The notes: generated from the sequence alone by a model not told the origin. 64,000 nucleotides of DNA from Ooceraea biroi (GCF_003672135.1 NC_039518.1:3100001-3164000); one strand, 5' to 3'; numbered from the stretch's first letter, positions 1 to 11,099 are shown. Translations and numbers: made by a program.

Positions 1-984
1 TCCATTCTTCAGCCTCAACGGTAACGAGCCGCAAAGTTCGCCCGTCGCGCGAAAATCCAACGGACGAGCGAGCAAGCGAGCGAGTGGTGGTGCTCTGAAC
101 TTTGCTCTCTTTCTCTCTCTGTCTTTTTCTCGGCGAAGACTCGCGAGTGCGAGAGAGAGGGCGAGAGGTCGCCAAAACGGGAGCGTCCCGATTGACCACG
201 GGCCAATCAAATTGCTTAGTTTGGTCAGGTTGGGTTAAGTGTGATTAATTTTATTGGCCGTGTCCAATTGCAACCGTGGTCAATCGCCCGCCCGCCCGCT
301 CCGTTCGGCCGGACGCGCCGGAAATCGCCCGACGCGTTCTCACGATTTTCGCAACGGTTGCGTAACTGCGGCGGCAGCGGGTGCGACAGGTGTACGGCGT
401 GCAGCAGGCAAGAAGGGTGAACCGTCGCGACGTACCGTGAATAGATTGTCGCTGGACGATGGCGACGAGAGAGGGCCGGTTCGTTAGAACGCGCCGCGCC
501 GTGCATTAGGCGCGCGCAAATTGGCGTGGCGATGCGCGATCGCGCGACGGCAAAGCCGTTGCAAAGTACGCTGGACGACGAACGAGACGCAAATAAACGG
601 CGTCGCGCCGTCTACCGCGCGACCTGCGCTCTCGCAAACGTCCGTCCCTCTCGGCCGCGGTCAGCGACGGTTCGTTAGCTCGCCTCGTTGCGAGATCCTT
701 CATGAATGTAACGTTCTCAAATCTCAGGTGTTCTCAGGACGTCCTCCGCGGAGATCTGCTAAAAAACATTCTGACTTCTAGGTGCAAGGAGTGGACGAAT
801 ATTACTATGGTGGAAATAGAGACGCAAATAGAAAATGGAAGAGAAGTCTGTTAGATGGCTGCAAAGGAAAGAAACAAGTACTGGAAGGCACAATCGAATA
901 ATATTTACAGGATAACGTGTACCAGTTTTTTTATTTTAAGCTATTGAGGCAATGCTTTACATTTATTTTATAGTTTTCGAGATA
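1..984. other. GC-rich non-coding region, no gene recognised
   Basis: The first 800 bases are rich in CG dinucleotides and contain CT/GA and GAGC-type runs near 62-150. Short open frames occur on both strands, overlap one another and show no domain or motif I recognise, so I treat them as chance frames in GC-rich DNA. The region could hold promoter or 5' UTR sequence of an insect gene lying outside the window, but no TATA box, splice pair or conserved protein supports this. From about 800 the sequence turns AT-rich. Confidence 0.5.
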
Positions 985-986
985 TA

Positions 987-1565
987 CAGGGTGGCCCATT
1001 TTAATTTATACAGTCGATTTTTTAAAAAACTAAAAGAGATACGAAAAAATGTTTCAGACAGACATGTCACGATTTCGAGGGGGACATAAGATGATACCAT
1101 TGGTTTGACTTTAAATAGTCATTTGAAGGTCACGCGAAGATCACCTTCAATTTCTTAAATTGAAACCCCAACTTTTAATTGCAGATTCTTATTCTCCATC
1201 GAAAAGTAAGTAACTTTTGTCTGAAACATTTTTCCGAAAAATGTCATCTTATGTCCTTAAAATGATCTTCAAGATGAGTTTTGAGGACATTTTAACGACA
1301 TAAGATGACATTTTTCGGAAAAATGTTTCAGACAAAAGTTACTTATTTTTCGATGGAGAATAAGAATCTGCAATTAAAAGTTGGGGTTTCAATTTAAGAA
1401 ATTGAAGGTTATCTTCGCGTGACCTTCAAACGACTATTCAAGGTCAAACCAATGGTATCATCTTATGTCCCCCTCGAAATCGTGACATGTCTGTCTGAAA
1501 CATTTTTTCGTATCTCTTTTAGTTCTTTAAAAAATCGACTGTATAAATTAAAATGGGCCACCCTG
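987..1565. mobile_element. Near-perfect 579-bp foldback element with CAGGGTGG ends and TA target duplication
   Basis: The sequence starts CAGGGTGGCCCATTTTAA and ends with its reverse complement. The left half (987-1273) pairs with the right half (about 1279-1565) almost base for base, so the whole element is one hairpin. A TA flanks each side (985-986 and 1566-1567), as expected for the IS630/Tc1/mariner superfamily. It has no coding capacity, so it is a non-autonomous foldback or MITE. Its CAGGGTG terminus is shared with the elements at 2081-2889 and 47556-48554, but the sequences diverge after about eight bases. Confidence 0.85.
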
Positions 1566-1567
1566 TA

Positions 1568-2078
1568 TTTATGTGCGATTTCAATAAGAGTTTAGGCAAT
1601 TCCTATTGACATGAAATCATTGTCAAAACGAATCAGCATAATAATCAGCACAAACAAGGAAAATAACAAGTAAAGTGACGCTCGTAACAGGTCTGTTTTT
1701 TATTTCTGCACTGCAACAAGTTAGAGTGAGAAAAAATATACTTATCTCACTTTAACGTGTTGCACCAGTTCAGTAGTGCAGGAATAAACAATACCTAAGT
1801 TGTCGTGGCTCTCGTTGGAACCATTGATAGATATAGTTAGTGTAATTCTTGCGGTATTAACGCACCGTTTGCTACTTGCTCACGCGTAAACGAGTAAACA
1901 AAATCCCGTGATATCACGTGCAGATAGCGTAGACGTACGCACGAAATGAATGGAGGCAGGTAGCGAGTCAGTGCATGACGCAGTCCCCGAAATTTCATCG
2001 TATTGAGGATCAAGCATTTCTTGGAAACTTTCGGAGAGGAAAGGGACACGCCGGCGGAGTTTGTAGAACGCACATGTA
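1568..2078. other. Intergenic, contains a stem-loop at 1703-1784
   Basis: No coding sequence is recognised. An imperfect hairpin is visible: 1713-1731 pairs with 1745-1763 with two mismatches over 19 bases around a 13-base loop, and 1703-1712 pairs with 1775-1784 after an 11-base bulge on one side. Nothing else stands out. Confidence 0.5.
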
Positions 2079-2080
2079 TA

Positions 2081-2889
2081 CAGGGTGTTTCCTCTAACTG
2101 TAGCACTTAGAATATCTCTGCTTCCTTTGATGATATGAAAAAAGTCAAAGGACGAAAATTGTTCGATTCAAAGAGACCTAGTACTCTGGTAAGAAAATTT
2201 TTTTTAATGTGACCTTTCACAAGATATCAAGGTCATGAACATTTTTTTAAATGAGATGGTATCGCGATAAACTTCATTTGCACGGAACATACTCAACGAA
2301 TCATTTCCTGATCGCTGGATTGGACGTGGTGGAAGAATTTCTTGGCCGGCTCGATCACCAGATCTTACGCCTCTTGATTTTTTTCTTTGGGGACACCTAA
2401 AAAATGAAGGTTATCGCGATATTCCGACAACACCTGAAGATATGCGAGAAAGAATTCAGCGTGCGTGCACCGCAATTACTCCGGAATATCTCAAAAACGT
2501 AAAACAATCGTTTATTCATCGAATTCGAAAGTGTATGGAAGTAAACGGTGATCGTTTCGAACATCTGTAAAAAAGGTACATCTTTGTAGTTATACGTACA
2601 ATAAATAGAGTTTCTTTTCCTAAATGTGATTTTTGTGGTTCAAAGTCATTTGAAGGTCAACATGTTCTGTATGGTTGAATTTGTTTTTTTACAAGCTACA
2701 TCATTTCGTCCATCTCATTTACAAAAATGTTCATGACCTTGATATCTTGTGAAAGGTCACATTAAAAAAAATAATTTTCTTACCAGAGTACTAGTCTCTT
2801 TGAATCGAACAATTTTCGTCCTTTGACTTTTTTCATATCATCAAAGGAAGCAGAGATATTCTAAGTGCTACAGTTGAGGAAACACCCTG
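2081..2889. mobile_element. Internally deleted DNA transposon, about 180-bp terminal inverted repeats, CAGGGTGTTTCC ends
   Basis: The left end (2081 to about 2261) and right end (about 2710-2889) are inverted copies with a few mismatches and small indels. TA dinucleotides flank both ends (2079-2080, 2890-2891). The interior carries only the C-terminal part of a transposase (listed separately), so this copy lost the N-terminal half and cannot move by itself. The ends and the coding remnant suggest a Tc1/mariner-like family common in insect genomes. Confidence 0.85.
2283..2570 (+). pseudogene. Transposase C-terminal remnant (DDE/D type, WPARSPDLTPLDFFLWG motif)
   Basis: A 95-codon frame opens without a start codon (an in-frame TAA lies just upstream, in the sequence before 2283) and ends in TAA at 2568-2570. 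It reads WPARSPDLTPLDFFLWGHLK around residues 20-40, the block holding the last catalytic acidic residue in a widespread insect Tc1/mariner-like transposase group. This is followed by a helical C-terminus ending with RFEHL. The first two catalytic residues and the DNA-binding region are absent. It lies inside the 2081-2889 element, on the plus strand, and is a dead fragment. Family naming beyond Tc1/mariner-like is uncertain. Confidence 0.8.
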
Positions 2890-2891
2890 TA

Positions 2892-4062
2892 TACCAATAC
2901 TACACTTACGGACAGGTCAACAAAAAACGTGAAAAGTTTGTCCTGAAATTATGTCATAGGGCTACTATCTGGAATGATTAACGTCCTGAACCTAAGCTAA
3001 CGTCTAACGATTCCACGAAGGAACCTGATAGCAGATGTTCAACGGAAATGGGGCGACAAAATATTGATGCCCCGCAAGTGGAAGAACCACTTTTCGGGCG
3101 AGGAAACCTGGATGTTTATTGCTACGATCGACGATCGATTTTCATGTATTTTCTCTGCATGCGCTCAAAGCGCAAAATCGAATCGATCCACGCAGAAGTC
3201 GCAACAGGGTGATCGCCCCCTCGCGCGATTATCCCCGTTGCGCAACGCAGGCCATCAACGACGTGACCAGGCACGATCTGGTTCTGGCGAACGATTGCCA
3301 AGAAAACTGAAAACGGTCCTTCCCGTGTTCTCGGAAAATCGTCTGGCTACGTGGTAGATATTTGCGGACGATGCGGTACTCGCCAGTACGGACAGAACGA
3401 ATGGATGGACAAAGGGACGGGCGGACAATAACTTTTATCGTAGCCGATCATCTCTCGATGTCCTCCCCGGGAAGCACGAAGGATGAAAAATTATTACTAA
3501 CAATTTTCTCCCTTTGTGCCGCCGAACCTTGGGTCGCTGCAGCTTTGACATCTTTGAAAGCAGCCGCGCGAATGCTCCTTTTCCTGATGCATAATGCACA
3601 GGGTAATCACCCTCTTCGAGTCGGCGATCTTCAAACTCCCTCTCTCTTTCTTCAATCCAGCCATGAACTTTGAAGTTTGCAATGAGAAAATTTTCTTTAC
3701 AACAATAAGAAAAGTAGGATAGACATTGTTTGATGGTACTTGGACGCGAGAGTCCACCCTTTCGACTGGTGCTGGCGCTCGCGATCGACAATTCGATCTC
3801 ACGTGCGCAACAACGCTCGCGATTGATGTAGACCGATTGGCAATTGAAAGTGACGTTGTATTATCCGCACATGTCTCTTAACCTGATTCCTTGACCCGAT
3901 CGCTACTAGGCACGACCGCGCGCACACTGCTGACACAAGGAAGCTCTCTCTCTCTTTCTCTCATTGTCAGTTTCTGTCCTTCGAACGTTGCGCGCGAATC
4001 ATCACTCGGCAAACTCTTTCGGGGAATTTTTTCGCGCATGTGGACTGACGTCAGCGTAATTC
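2892..4062. other. Non-coding, no gene recognised
   Basis: Several overlapping open frames on both strands near 3060-3800 have no recognisable domains and conflict with each other. A short CT-rich tract lies at about 3940-3964. I see no RNA gene or conserved element. Confidence 0.4.
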
Positions 4063-4064
4063 TA

Positions 4065-5311
4065 TTGGGTTGGCCAAAAAGTAATTGCGTTTTTTTTATA
4101 TAAATAAAAGGCGAATTTTTCATGGGAAACAAAAACTTTATTAAACAATATATTGTCCATTTTGTTTGATTATTTTTTGCCATTTTTCAGGCAACTTCAT
4201 GATTCCGCGCTCAAAAAAGTTCTTATCTTTTTCAGCAAAAAACAATTCCAACAACGATTTGATATCCTCATCAGCAGTCAAGGTTTTACCATTCAAGGCG
4301 TTTTGCAAAGAACGAAACGAATGGTAATCTGATGGTGCCAGGTCTGGCGAATATGGTGGATGTGGTAACACATCCCATCCAAGTTGCAACAATTTTTCAC
4401 GAGTGACCAAACTTGTACGTGGTCTAGCGTTATCATGGTGAAACGCAACACCTTTGCGATTCGCCAATTCTCGACGTTTCTGTTTGATGGCATCGTTTAA
4501 TTTATCCAGTTGACGACAGTATACGTCTGAATTAATGGTTTGATTCCTTGCAAGCAGCTCAAAATACACAATACCTTAAAGTCCCACCAAACTGACGGCA
4601 TAATCTTTCTTTGGTAAATATCTGCTTTTCAAGTGCTTTCAGCAGGTTCATCACGATCTTTTTCGTTCGACGTTGTTGTAGACGATCGATTTTTCGTCGC
4701 CTGTTATCATACGTTTCAAAAATCGATCATTTTCCTCACGTTTCGAAAGAGAATCGCAGATGTCAACACGCTCAGTGAGATGAATTTCTTTGAGCTCATG
4801 TGGTACCCAAATATCGAGCTTACTAATGTATCCAAGTCGTTTTAAATGGTTTTCAACACTCTCTTTCGATATGTTAAGATTCTCAGCAATCTCTCGGGTC
4901 GTTAAACGCCGATTGGAATCGATCAGTGCCTTTGTTTTGTCATCATCAATTTCGATTGGCCTTCCTGAGCGTGGTGCATCTTTCACATTAAAATCTGCAG
5001 ATCGAAATTTAGTAAACCAATTTTGACACTGCCGCAGTTTTAAAGCATCTTCGCCATATACATCACATAACTTTTTATGAGCTTGTACAGCGTTTTTCCC
5101 TTTTCGGAAGTAATAAAACAAAATATGAGGAAAATGTTCTTTTTGATTTTCCATTTTGAAATCGACGGCAAACAATCGTTAACGAAATCGTGTACTTTCT
5201 TTTTTTAAAACAAGCTTGAACTGTGAGTTGTTAACCTACATAATGAATTTGCGGTTTAGAATGAAGTTAGTTACATTTCGAGACATGTATGTCCATCTAT
5301 TGGAAAAAACG
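4065..5311 (-). mobile_element. Mariner family A, nearly full length, 5' inverted repeat truncated
   Basis: The plus-strand left end reads TTGGGTTGGCCAAAAAGTAA after a TA (4063-4064), a typical mariner terminal inverted repeat. The transposase runs on the minus strand. The far (5') end stops at about 5311, inside the second inverted repeat, where the sequence switches abruptly to a spacer beginning CTGGGTCTGTG. The same terminal repeat, complete, closes the later units of the adjacent 424-bp array. The copy is inactive because of its frameshift and lost end. Confidence 0.9.
4141..5175 (-). pseudogene. Mariner family A transposase, frameshifted
   Basis: Two minus-strand frames together cover most of a mariner transposase. 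The frame at 4651-5175 gives the N-terminal part: a helix-turn-helix DNA-binding region (REIAENLNISKESVENHLKR), then WVPHELKE, then the first catalytic aspartate in ITGDEK. The frame at 4141-4569 gives the C-terminal part with HHDNARPRT (second aspartate) and YSPDLAPSDYH (third aspartate), i.e. D,D34D spacing. The frames are broken between KRKRS and the WW block, near 4651, by what looks like a one-base loss shared by every family A copy in the window. The usual tryptophan after TGDEK is a serine here. It resembles the SETMAR/Hsmar1 side of the mariner tree; subfamily placement is tentative. Confidence 0.85.
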
Positions 5312-7405
5312 CTGGGTCTGTGTCGGTCGCCGAAGCATGGCCTGTCTCGCAACCAGTACTGGTCCATGTCTGTATTTTATAATGGCCCGGGTTTTAATAA
5401 GTACTGGGACAAGACTGTCTGCCAACTCTTTGCAGTACTGGTCGCCAGTATTGTGCCAGTACAGATCCGACACTGGAGTGTAACGCCGCTGCCGTATTCT
5501 GGGCTACCAATACTAGGCCAACGTTGGGCCAGTTAAACAACCTCGGCAAATTCTACGAAATCGTGTACTTTCTTTTTTTAAAACAAGCTTGAACTGTGAG
5601 TTGTTAACCTACATAATGAATTTGCGGTTTAGAATGAAGTTAGTTACATTTCGAGACATGTATGTCCATCTATTGGAAAAAACGCAATTACTTTTTGGCC
5701 AACCCAATATTGTCAGCAATGTATGTAGTCCAATGCTGGGTCTGTGTCGGTCGCCGAAGCATGGCCCGTCTCGCAACCAGTACTGGTCCATGTCTGTATT
5801 TTATAATGGCCCGGGTTTTAATAAGTACTGGGACAAGACTGTCTGCCAACTCTTTGCAGTACTGGTCGCCAGTATTGTGCCAGTACAGATCCGACACTGG
5901 AGTGTAACGCCGCTGCCGTACTCTGGGCTACCAATACTAGGCCAACGTTGGGCCGGTTAAACAACCTCGGCAATTTCTACGAAATCGTGTACTTTCTTTT
6001 TCTAAAACAAGCTTGAACTGTGAGTTGTTAACCTACATAATGAATTTGCGGTTTAGAATGAAGTTAGTTACATTTCGAGACATGTATGTCCATCTATTGG
6101 AAAAAACGCAATTACTTTTTGGCCAACCCAATATTGTCAGCAATGTATGTAGTCCAATGCTGGGTCTGTGTCGGTTGCCGAAGCATGGCCCGTCTCGCAA
6201 CCAGTACTGGTCCATGTCTGTATTTTATAATGGCCCGGGTTTTAATAAGTACTGGGACAAGACTGTCTGCCAACTCTTTGCAGTACTGGTCGCCAGTATT
6301 GTGCCAGTACAGATCCGACACTGGAGTGTAACGCCGCTGCCGTACTCTGGGCTACCAATACTAGGCCAACGTTGGGCCGGTTAAACAACCTCGGCAATTT
6401 CTACGAAATCGTGTACTTTCTTTTTTTAAAACAAGCTTGAACTGTGAGTTGTTAACCTACATAATGAATTTGCGGTTTAGAATGAAGTTAGTTACATTTC
6501 GAGACATGTATGTCCATCTATTGGAAAAAAACGCAATTACTTTTTGGCCAACCCAATATTGTCAGCAATGTATGTAGTCCAATGCTGGGTCTGTGTCGGT
6601 CGCCGAAGCATGGCCCGTCTCGCAACCAGTACTGGTCCATGTCTGCATTTTATAATGGCCCGGGTTTTAATAAGTACTGGGACAAGACTGTCTGCCAACT
6701 CTTTGCAGTACTGACCGCCAGTATTGTGCCAGTACAGATCCGACACTGGAGTGTAACGCCGCTGCCGTATTCTGGGCTACCAATACTAGGCCAACGTTGG
6801 GCCGGTTAAACAACCTCGGCAATTTCTACGAAATCGTGTACTTTCTTTTTTTAAAACAAGCTTGAACTGTGAGTTGTTAACCTACATAATGAATTTGCGG
6901 TTTAGAATGAAGTTAGTTACATTTCGAGACATGTATGTCCATCTATTGGAAAAAACGCAATTACTTTTTGGCCAACCCAATATTGTCAGCAATGTATGTA
7001 GTCCAATGCTGGGTCTGTGTCGGTTGCCGAAGCATGGCCCGTCTCGCAACCAGTACTGGTCCATGTCTGCATTTTATAATGGCCCGGGTTTTAATAAGTA
7101 CTGGGACAAGACTGTCTGCCAACTCTTTGCAGTACTGGTCGCCAGTATTGTGCCAGTACAGATCCGACACTGGAGTGTAACGCCGCTACCGTACTCTGGG
7201 CTACCAATACTAGGCCAACGTTGGGCCAGTTAAACAACCTCGGCAATTTCTACGAAATCGTGTACTTTCTTTTTTTAAAACAAGCTTGAACTGTGAGTTG
7301 TTAACCTACATAATGAATTTGCGGTTTAGAATGAAGTTAGTTACATTTCGAGACATGTATGTCCATCTATTGGAAAAAAACGCAGTTACTTTTTGGCCAA
7401 CCCAA
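5312..7405. repeat. Tandem array, 424-bp period: mariner A 5' end plus unrelated spacer
   Basis: Units repeat at 424-bp steps (equivalent points at 5589, 6013, about 6437, 6862, 7286). Each full unit has about 155 bp of mariner family A 5' end, including the whole terminal inverted repeat ending CCAACCCAA, followed by about 270 bp of spacer starting TATTGTCAGCAATG. The spacer is dense in short near-palindromes such as CAGTACTGG. The array ends with a last mariner 5' end at 7405, followed by TA. Units are nearly identical. Open frames of 60-123 codons recur in each unit but merely follow the repeat and have no domain. Confidence 0.9.
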
Positions 7406-7407
7406 TA

Positions 7408-8265
7408 TAATGGTCGGATGGCCGATGATCGGCGGATAGGGCAACGAATGGTCGAAGGGAGGGTACTCGGAAGAACGTTCCTAAGAAGACGTGGCCGCTC
7501 GTGGAGCCCGGACTCTGTCCGGAACATCGTTTCGCTCCACTGTTGCTCGAACGCCCCGTCATCGCGATTCTTTTCTACACCTCTCCACGTCCATCGCGCG
7601 CTGCTGCAGCAGCATCGGCAACTCACGTTTTACAGCTCCGCCGCATCCGTCACGCTGCTTAACGCGCACCGCGACTCGCGTGGGCGCCCTTACGTAGATG
7701 ATCGATTTAATTGCGCCCGAGCGGCGGCAAGAAAAACACGACGATTCGAACAATCGGGTCAAACGATGGAAAACACCACGGCCTCGTCGTCCACGTCGAA
7801 AATGCCATCCCTCAGCCTTCGCGCTCGACGAAACCGACTGTACCAAGTCTACCAAGTGGACGCCTGCTCGGCGTGTTCCGCGATTTGGAGGATTCAATCG
7901 GCGAGCTGACGCTTAAGCGTACTCGACGCTGAAACGGATGTATCCGCGCCACGTGCGCACGCAGAACGAAAGATTTTTCAAGATAGCGAAGGCGGCGCGT
8001 GAACGCTGCATCTGGGCGAGATATCGCGCGCGTCTCGAATACGTCATTTATTACTTATACAACGACGGATAATTTATAAGGCGCGTCGCCTCGGCCTGAT
8101 ATTACATTGCGATCGATTATCGTACGAATGAGTAATTACACGTGGACGTCTTCCTGGAATGACGCGATTTCCTAAGAACGCGAGCGAGGCAGCTCCAAGA
8201 GCGTCTCCGCATAATCGTCCGACGGACAATTACGCCTAATTCAAACGATCAAAATTCCAAAAGAA
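7408..8265. other. GC-rich non-coding region, no gene recognised
   Basis: Many open frames cover 7430-7930 on both strands, but none shows a known domain. One starts inside the mariner repeat. GC-rich insect DNA readily gives such frames. No RNA gene or promoter is recognised. Confidence 0.4.
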
Positions 8266-8267
8266 CA

Positions 8268-8424
8268 CTGAGCAAATTTTTCATCGGATAAACCGATTAA
8301 ATAGTTTTCCGATTACCTTCATCGGATATGTCCGATCATTTTCCTTTGTCTTTTATGCACTTGAATCGGACATATCCGTTTGTTACTATGTAATCGGTTT
8401 ATCCGATGAAAATTTTTCTCAGCG
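8268..8424. mobile_element. Small foldback MITE, about 157 bp, CTGAG ends
   Basis: The left end (CTGAGCAAATTTTTCATCGG, continuing through ATAAACCGATTA) is matched by an inverted copy at the right end, with a second inner inverted pair (ATCGGATATGTCCGAT against ATCGGACATATCCG). The whole forms one imperfect hairpin with AT-rich content in a GC-richer context. No target duplication is clear. Confidence 0.65.
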
Positions 8425-9299
8425 AACATCGCGTAGTCGTCGCGAATCGAGAGACCGTGAACCGTAACGTACGCGCGGCGTGCCGAGCAAATTACACGCG
8501 TTATGACGTGCGGTTCCGCGCTGCGAATCTCGAATCGAATCGAGAGAAGGGTCAGTTTGCAAGAAGTTGAAACGTAGCTAAATTTCTGTTGGAGCCTGCC
8601 AGCCTCACGAGAGCGTGAGGAAGGGTGACAGGAAACGTTCATCAATAAACGGCAAACTGATCAAAGTTTCGAGTACAACATTCAGACTATCGTGAATAAT
8701 CGTATCGCCATTGCGTAGATCTCCCTTTGAGGAAGAGTCAAAGGTCTGACATACATTCGAGATGATTTGTGACGTGGAGACATCTTGCCGTTTCTGATGT
8801 TGTTTTGCGTCACAGTTCAAATATGCCAATCGCAATCAGATCCATTCAGGGAGTAGTCCTGTAATGGAGTCTCGATCTTCAATGGTCTCCCAGCTGGTTC
8901 GTCGATCCTTCAATCTGGATCGTCCAGATTTCCATCTTCGCGGCATCATCGGTGCGCTCCATTGACCGTGGAAGTGAAATTGCGAGAGAACAAAGGCGGG
9001 CTCCGATCTCTCAATCGACGAACTGCGTAGTTCCTCACCGGAAGCGAAGTGACGCAACCAAAACCTCGAGGGATGTCATAGGCCACGCGCTTCTTCTCCC
9101 TCCGCCAGTCCTCCGCACCAACCCCGCCGCTTTCCGCTGACTGCAGGAATGTCATGTGACGGAAGAGTGATTCCTGGTCACTTAACACCTCGCCCCTCCG
9201 TCGCTTGCTCGTCTCTTCCGAGATAGCATTGCGCCATTCCCCGCCTCTACGCACCTCACGAAAATCTTAACACTGTGCCCCCGTATCAGTGACCAAGTT
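8425..9299. other. Non-coding, no gene recognised
   Basis: Overlapping short frames on both strands have no recognisable domains. No RNA gene or repeat was detected by eye. Confidence 0.35.
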
Positions 9300-11099
9300 T
9301 ACACGGCAACGTTAATCGGGTTTAAGGGGGGAGCCTGCTTTAGAACGTTGAAAATAAAGTATAATTTTACGAATTGTTTTGGAGAAACTATACAGCGGAT
9401 CATTATAAAACTTTGATGCATTTATTAGTACATGTTTAAAGATAAGAAAAATTATTTTTTGATTTGAATATATCGCCTGTAGAGGTCGTCCTGAAGGCAC
9501 TTAGTGCAGCCGGCATTGTAAATTGGTGAGCATTCTCCCGCCTCCAAATTTCATCCAAACTGAACAATTGAAATATTTTCTCGTTATTTATGAATTCCCA
9601 TCGTCGATGAACCTCTAATATTCATGAAAACATTAAGTTAAACAATTATTTTTGTATGAAAAAGTTCAAAAACTTTGCCCAAAAATCGTACTTTTGTGTT
9701 CTAAGCTCCACCATTTTGGCACTTTTCAACTTTTTTCTTCGCGTGCATTACGAGTATCATCATTACATTCGCCGTTCGCAGCGCAGCGTTAAGGGGGGAG
9801 CCTGCTTTAGAACGTTGAAAATAAGGTATATTTTACGAATTGTTTTTGGAGAAACTATACAGCGGATCATCATAAAACTTTGATGCATTTATTAGTACAT
9901 GTTTAAAGAGAAAAAAAATTAATTTTTTATTTTAATATATCGCCTGTAGAGGTCGTCCTGGAGGCACTTAGTGCAGCCGGCATTGTAAATTGGTGAGCAT
10001 TCTCCCGCCTCCAAATTTCATCCAAACTGAAAAATTGAAATATTTTCTCGTTATTTATGAATTCCCATCGTCGATGAACCTCTAATATTCATGAAAACAT
10101 TAAGTTAAACAATTATTTTTGCATGAAAAAGTTCAAAAACTTTGCCCAAAAATCGTACTTTTGTGTTCTAAGCTCCACCATTTTGGCACTTTTCAACTTT
10201 TTTCTTCGCGTGCATTACGAGTATCATCATTACATTCGCCGTTCGCAGCGCAGCGTTAAGGGGGGAGCCTGCTTTAGAACGTCGAAAATAAGGTATAATT
10301 TTACGAATTGTTTTGGAGAAACTATACAGCGGATCATCATAAAACTTTGATGCATTTATTAGTACATGTTTAAAGATAAAAAAAATTATTTTTTGATTTG
10401 AATATATCGCCTGTAGAAGTCGTCCTGGAGGCACTTAGTGCAGCCGGCATTGTAAATTGGTGAGCATTCTCCCGCCTCCAAATTTCATCCAAACTGAAAA
10501 ATTGAAATATTTTCTCGTTATTTATGAATTCCCATCGTCGATGAACCTCTAATATTCATAAAAACATTAAGTTAAACAATTATTTTTGCATGAAAAAGTT
10601 CAAAAACTTTGCCCAAAAATCGTACTTTTGTGTTCTAAGCTCCACCATTTTGACACTTTTCAACTTTTTTCTTCTCTCTTTGGTTCATCGACGATGGGAA
10701 TTCATAAATAACGAGAACACATTTCAATTTTTCAGTTTAGACGAAATTTCGAGGCAGGAGAATGCTCACCAATTTGCAATGCCGGCGACGCGGCTGCACT
10801 AAGATTTCTCCAGGACGACCTCTACAAGCGATATATTCAAATCAAAAAATAATTTTTTTTATCTTTAAACATGTACTAATAAATGCATCAAAGTTTTATA
10901 ATGATCCGCTGTATAGTTTCTCCAAAAACAATTCGTAAAATATACCTTATTTTCAGCGTTCTAAAGCAGGCTCCCCCCTTAGTAACGTCCGTAGTTTTAA
11001 AACTGTCCAATTAAAACTATTCTCCTGAAGAATGGAATGATGTGATTGGCCAACCTTATAACTACGGATGTTATTAAACCCGATTAACGTTGCCGTGTA
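9300..11099. mobile_element. Small inverted-repeat element (TACACGGCAACG ends) split by a nested insertion
   Basis: The left end TACACGGCAACGTTAATC (9300 on) is repeated inverted at the right end (to 11099), with identity over 26 bases up to GGGTTTAA. If the insertion at 9326-10978 is removed, the match continues for about 20 more bases (TAACGTCCGTAGTT at 10983 against the inverse of AACTACGGATGTTA at 11060-11074). The uninterrupted element would be only about 145 bp, a MITE. No target duplication could be fixed with confidence. Confidence 0.75.
9326..10978. mobile_element. GGGGGG-ended foldback element, tandemly amplified, inserted at TTAA
   Basis: The element starts GGGGGGAGCCTGCTTTAG after TTAA (9322-9325) and ends with the inverse CTAAAGCAGGCTCCCCCC before TTAG (10979-10982). 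TTAA target use and runs of G/C at the tips recall piggyBac-like elements, but no transposase is present. The inverted repeats are about 300 bp (9326-9620 against 10683-10978). Between them the unit of left repeat plus about 165 bp interior is repeated at 467-bp spacing (starts 9326, 9793, 10260), each unit preceded by TTAA. Open frames of about 70-88 codons repeat with the unit and are not credible genes. Confidence 0.8.

Noticed and set aside
222..242. Telomere-like GGTTGGGTTAAG
   Set aside because: Single imperfect occurrence, no tandem TTAGG array.
4065..5311. Possibility of a SETMAR-like domesticated gene
   Set aside because: No SET domain sequence nearby, and the transposase is frameshifted and flanked by transposon ends.
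5312..7405. CRISPR-like regular repeat
   Set aside because: Eukaryotic context; repeats are 424 bp and contiguous with constant, not variable, spacers and contain mariner ends.
7286..7909. 207-codon frame starting in the mariner 5' end
   Set aside because: It begins in transposon UTR repeated in every 424-bp unit and continues into GC-rich DNA with competing frames on both strands.
9656..9883. 75-codon frame repeated at 10123 and 10590
   Set aside because: It follows the 467-bp repeat unit and has no domain; the inverse strand also opens over the same repeat.
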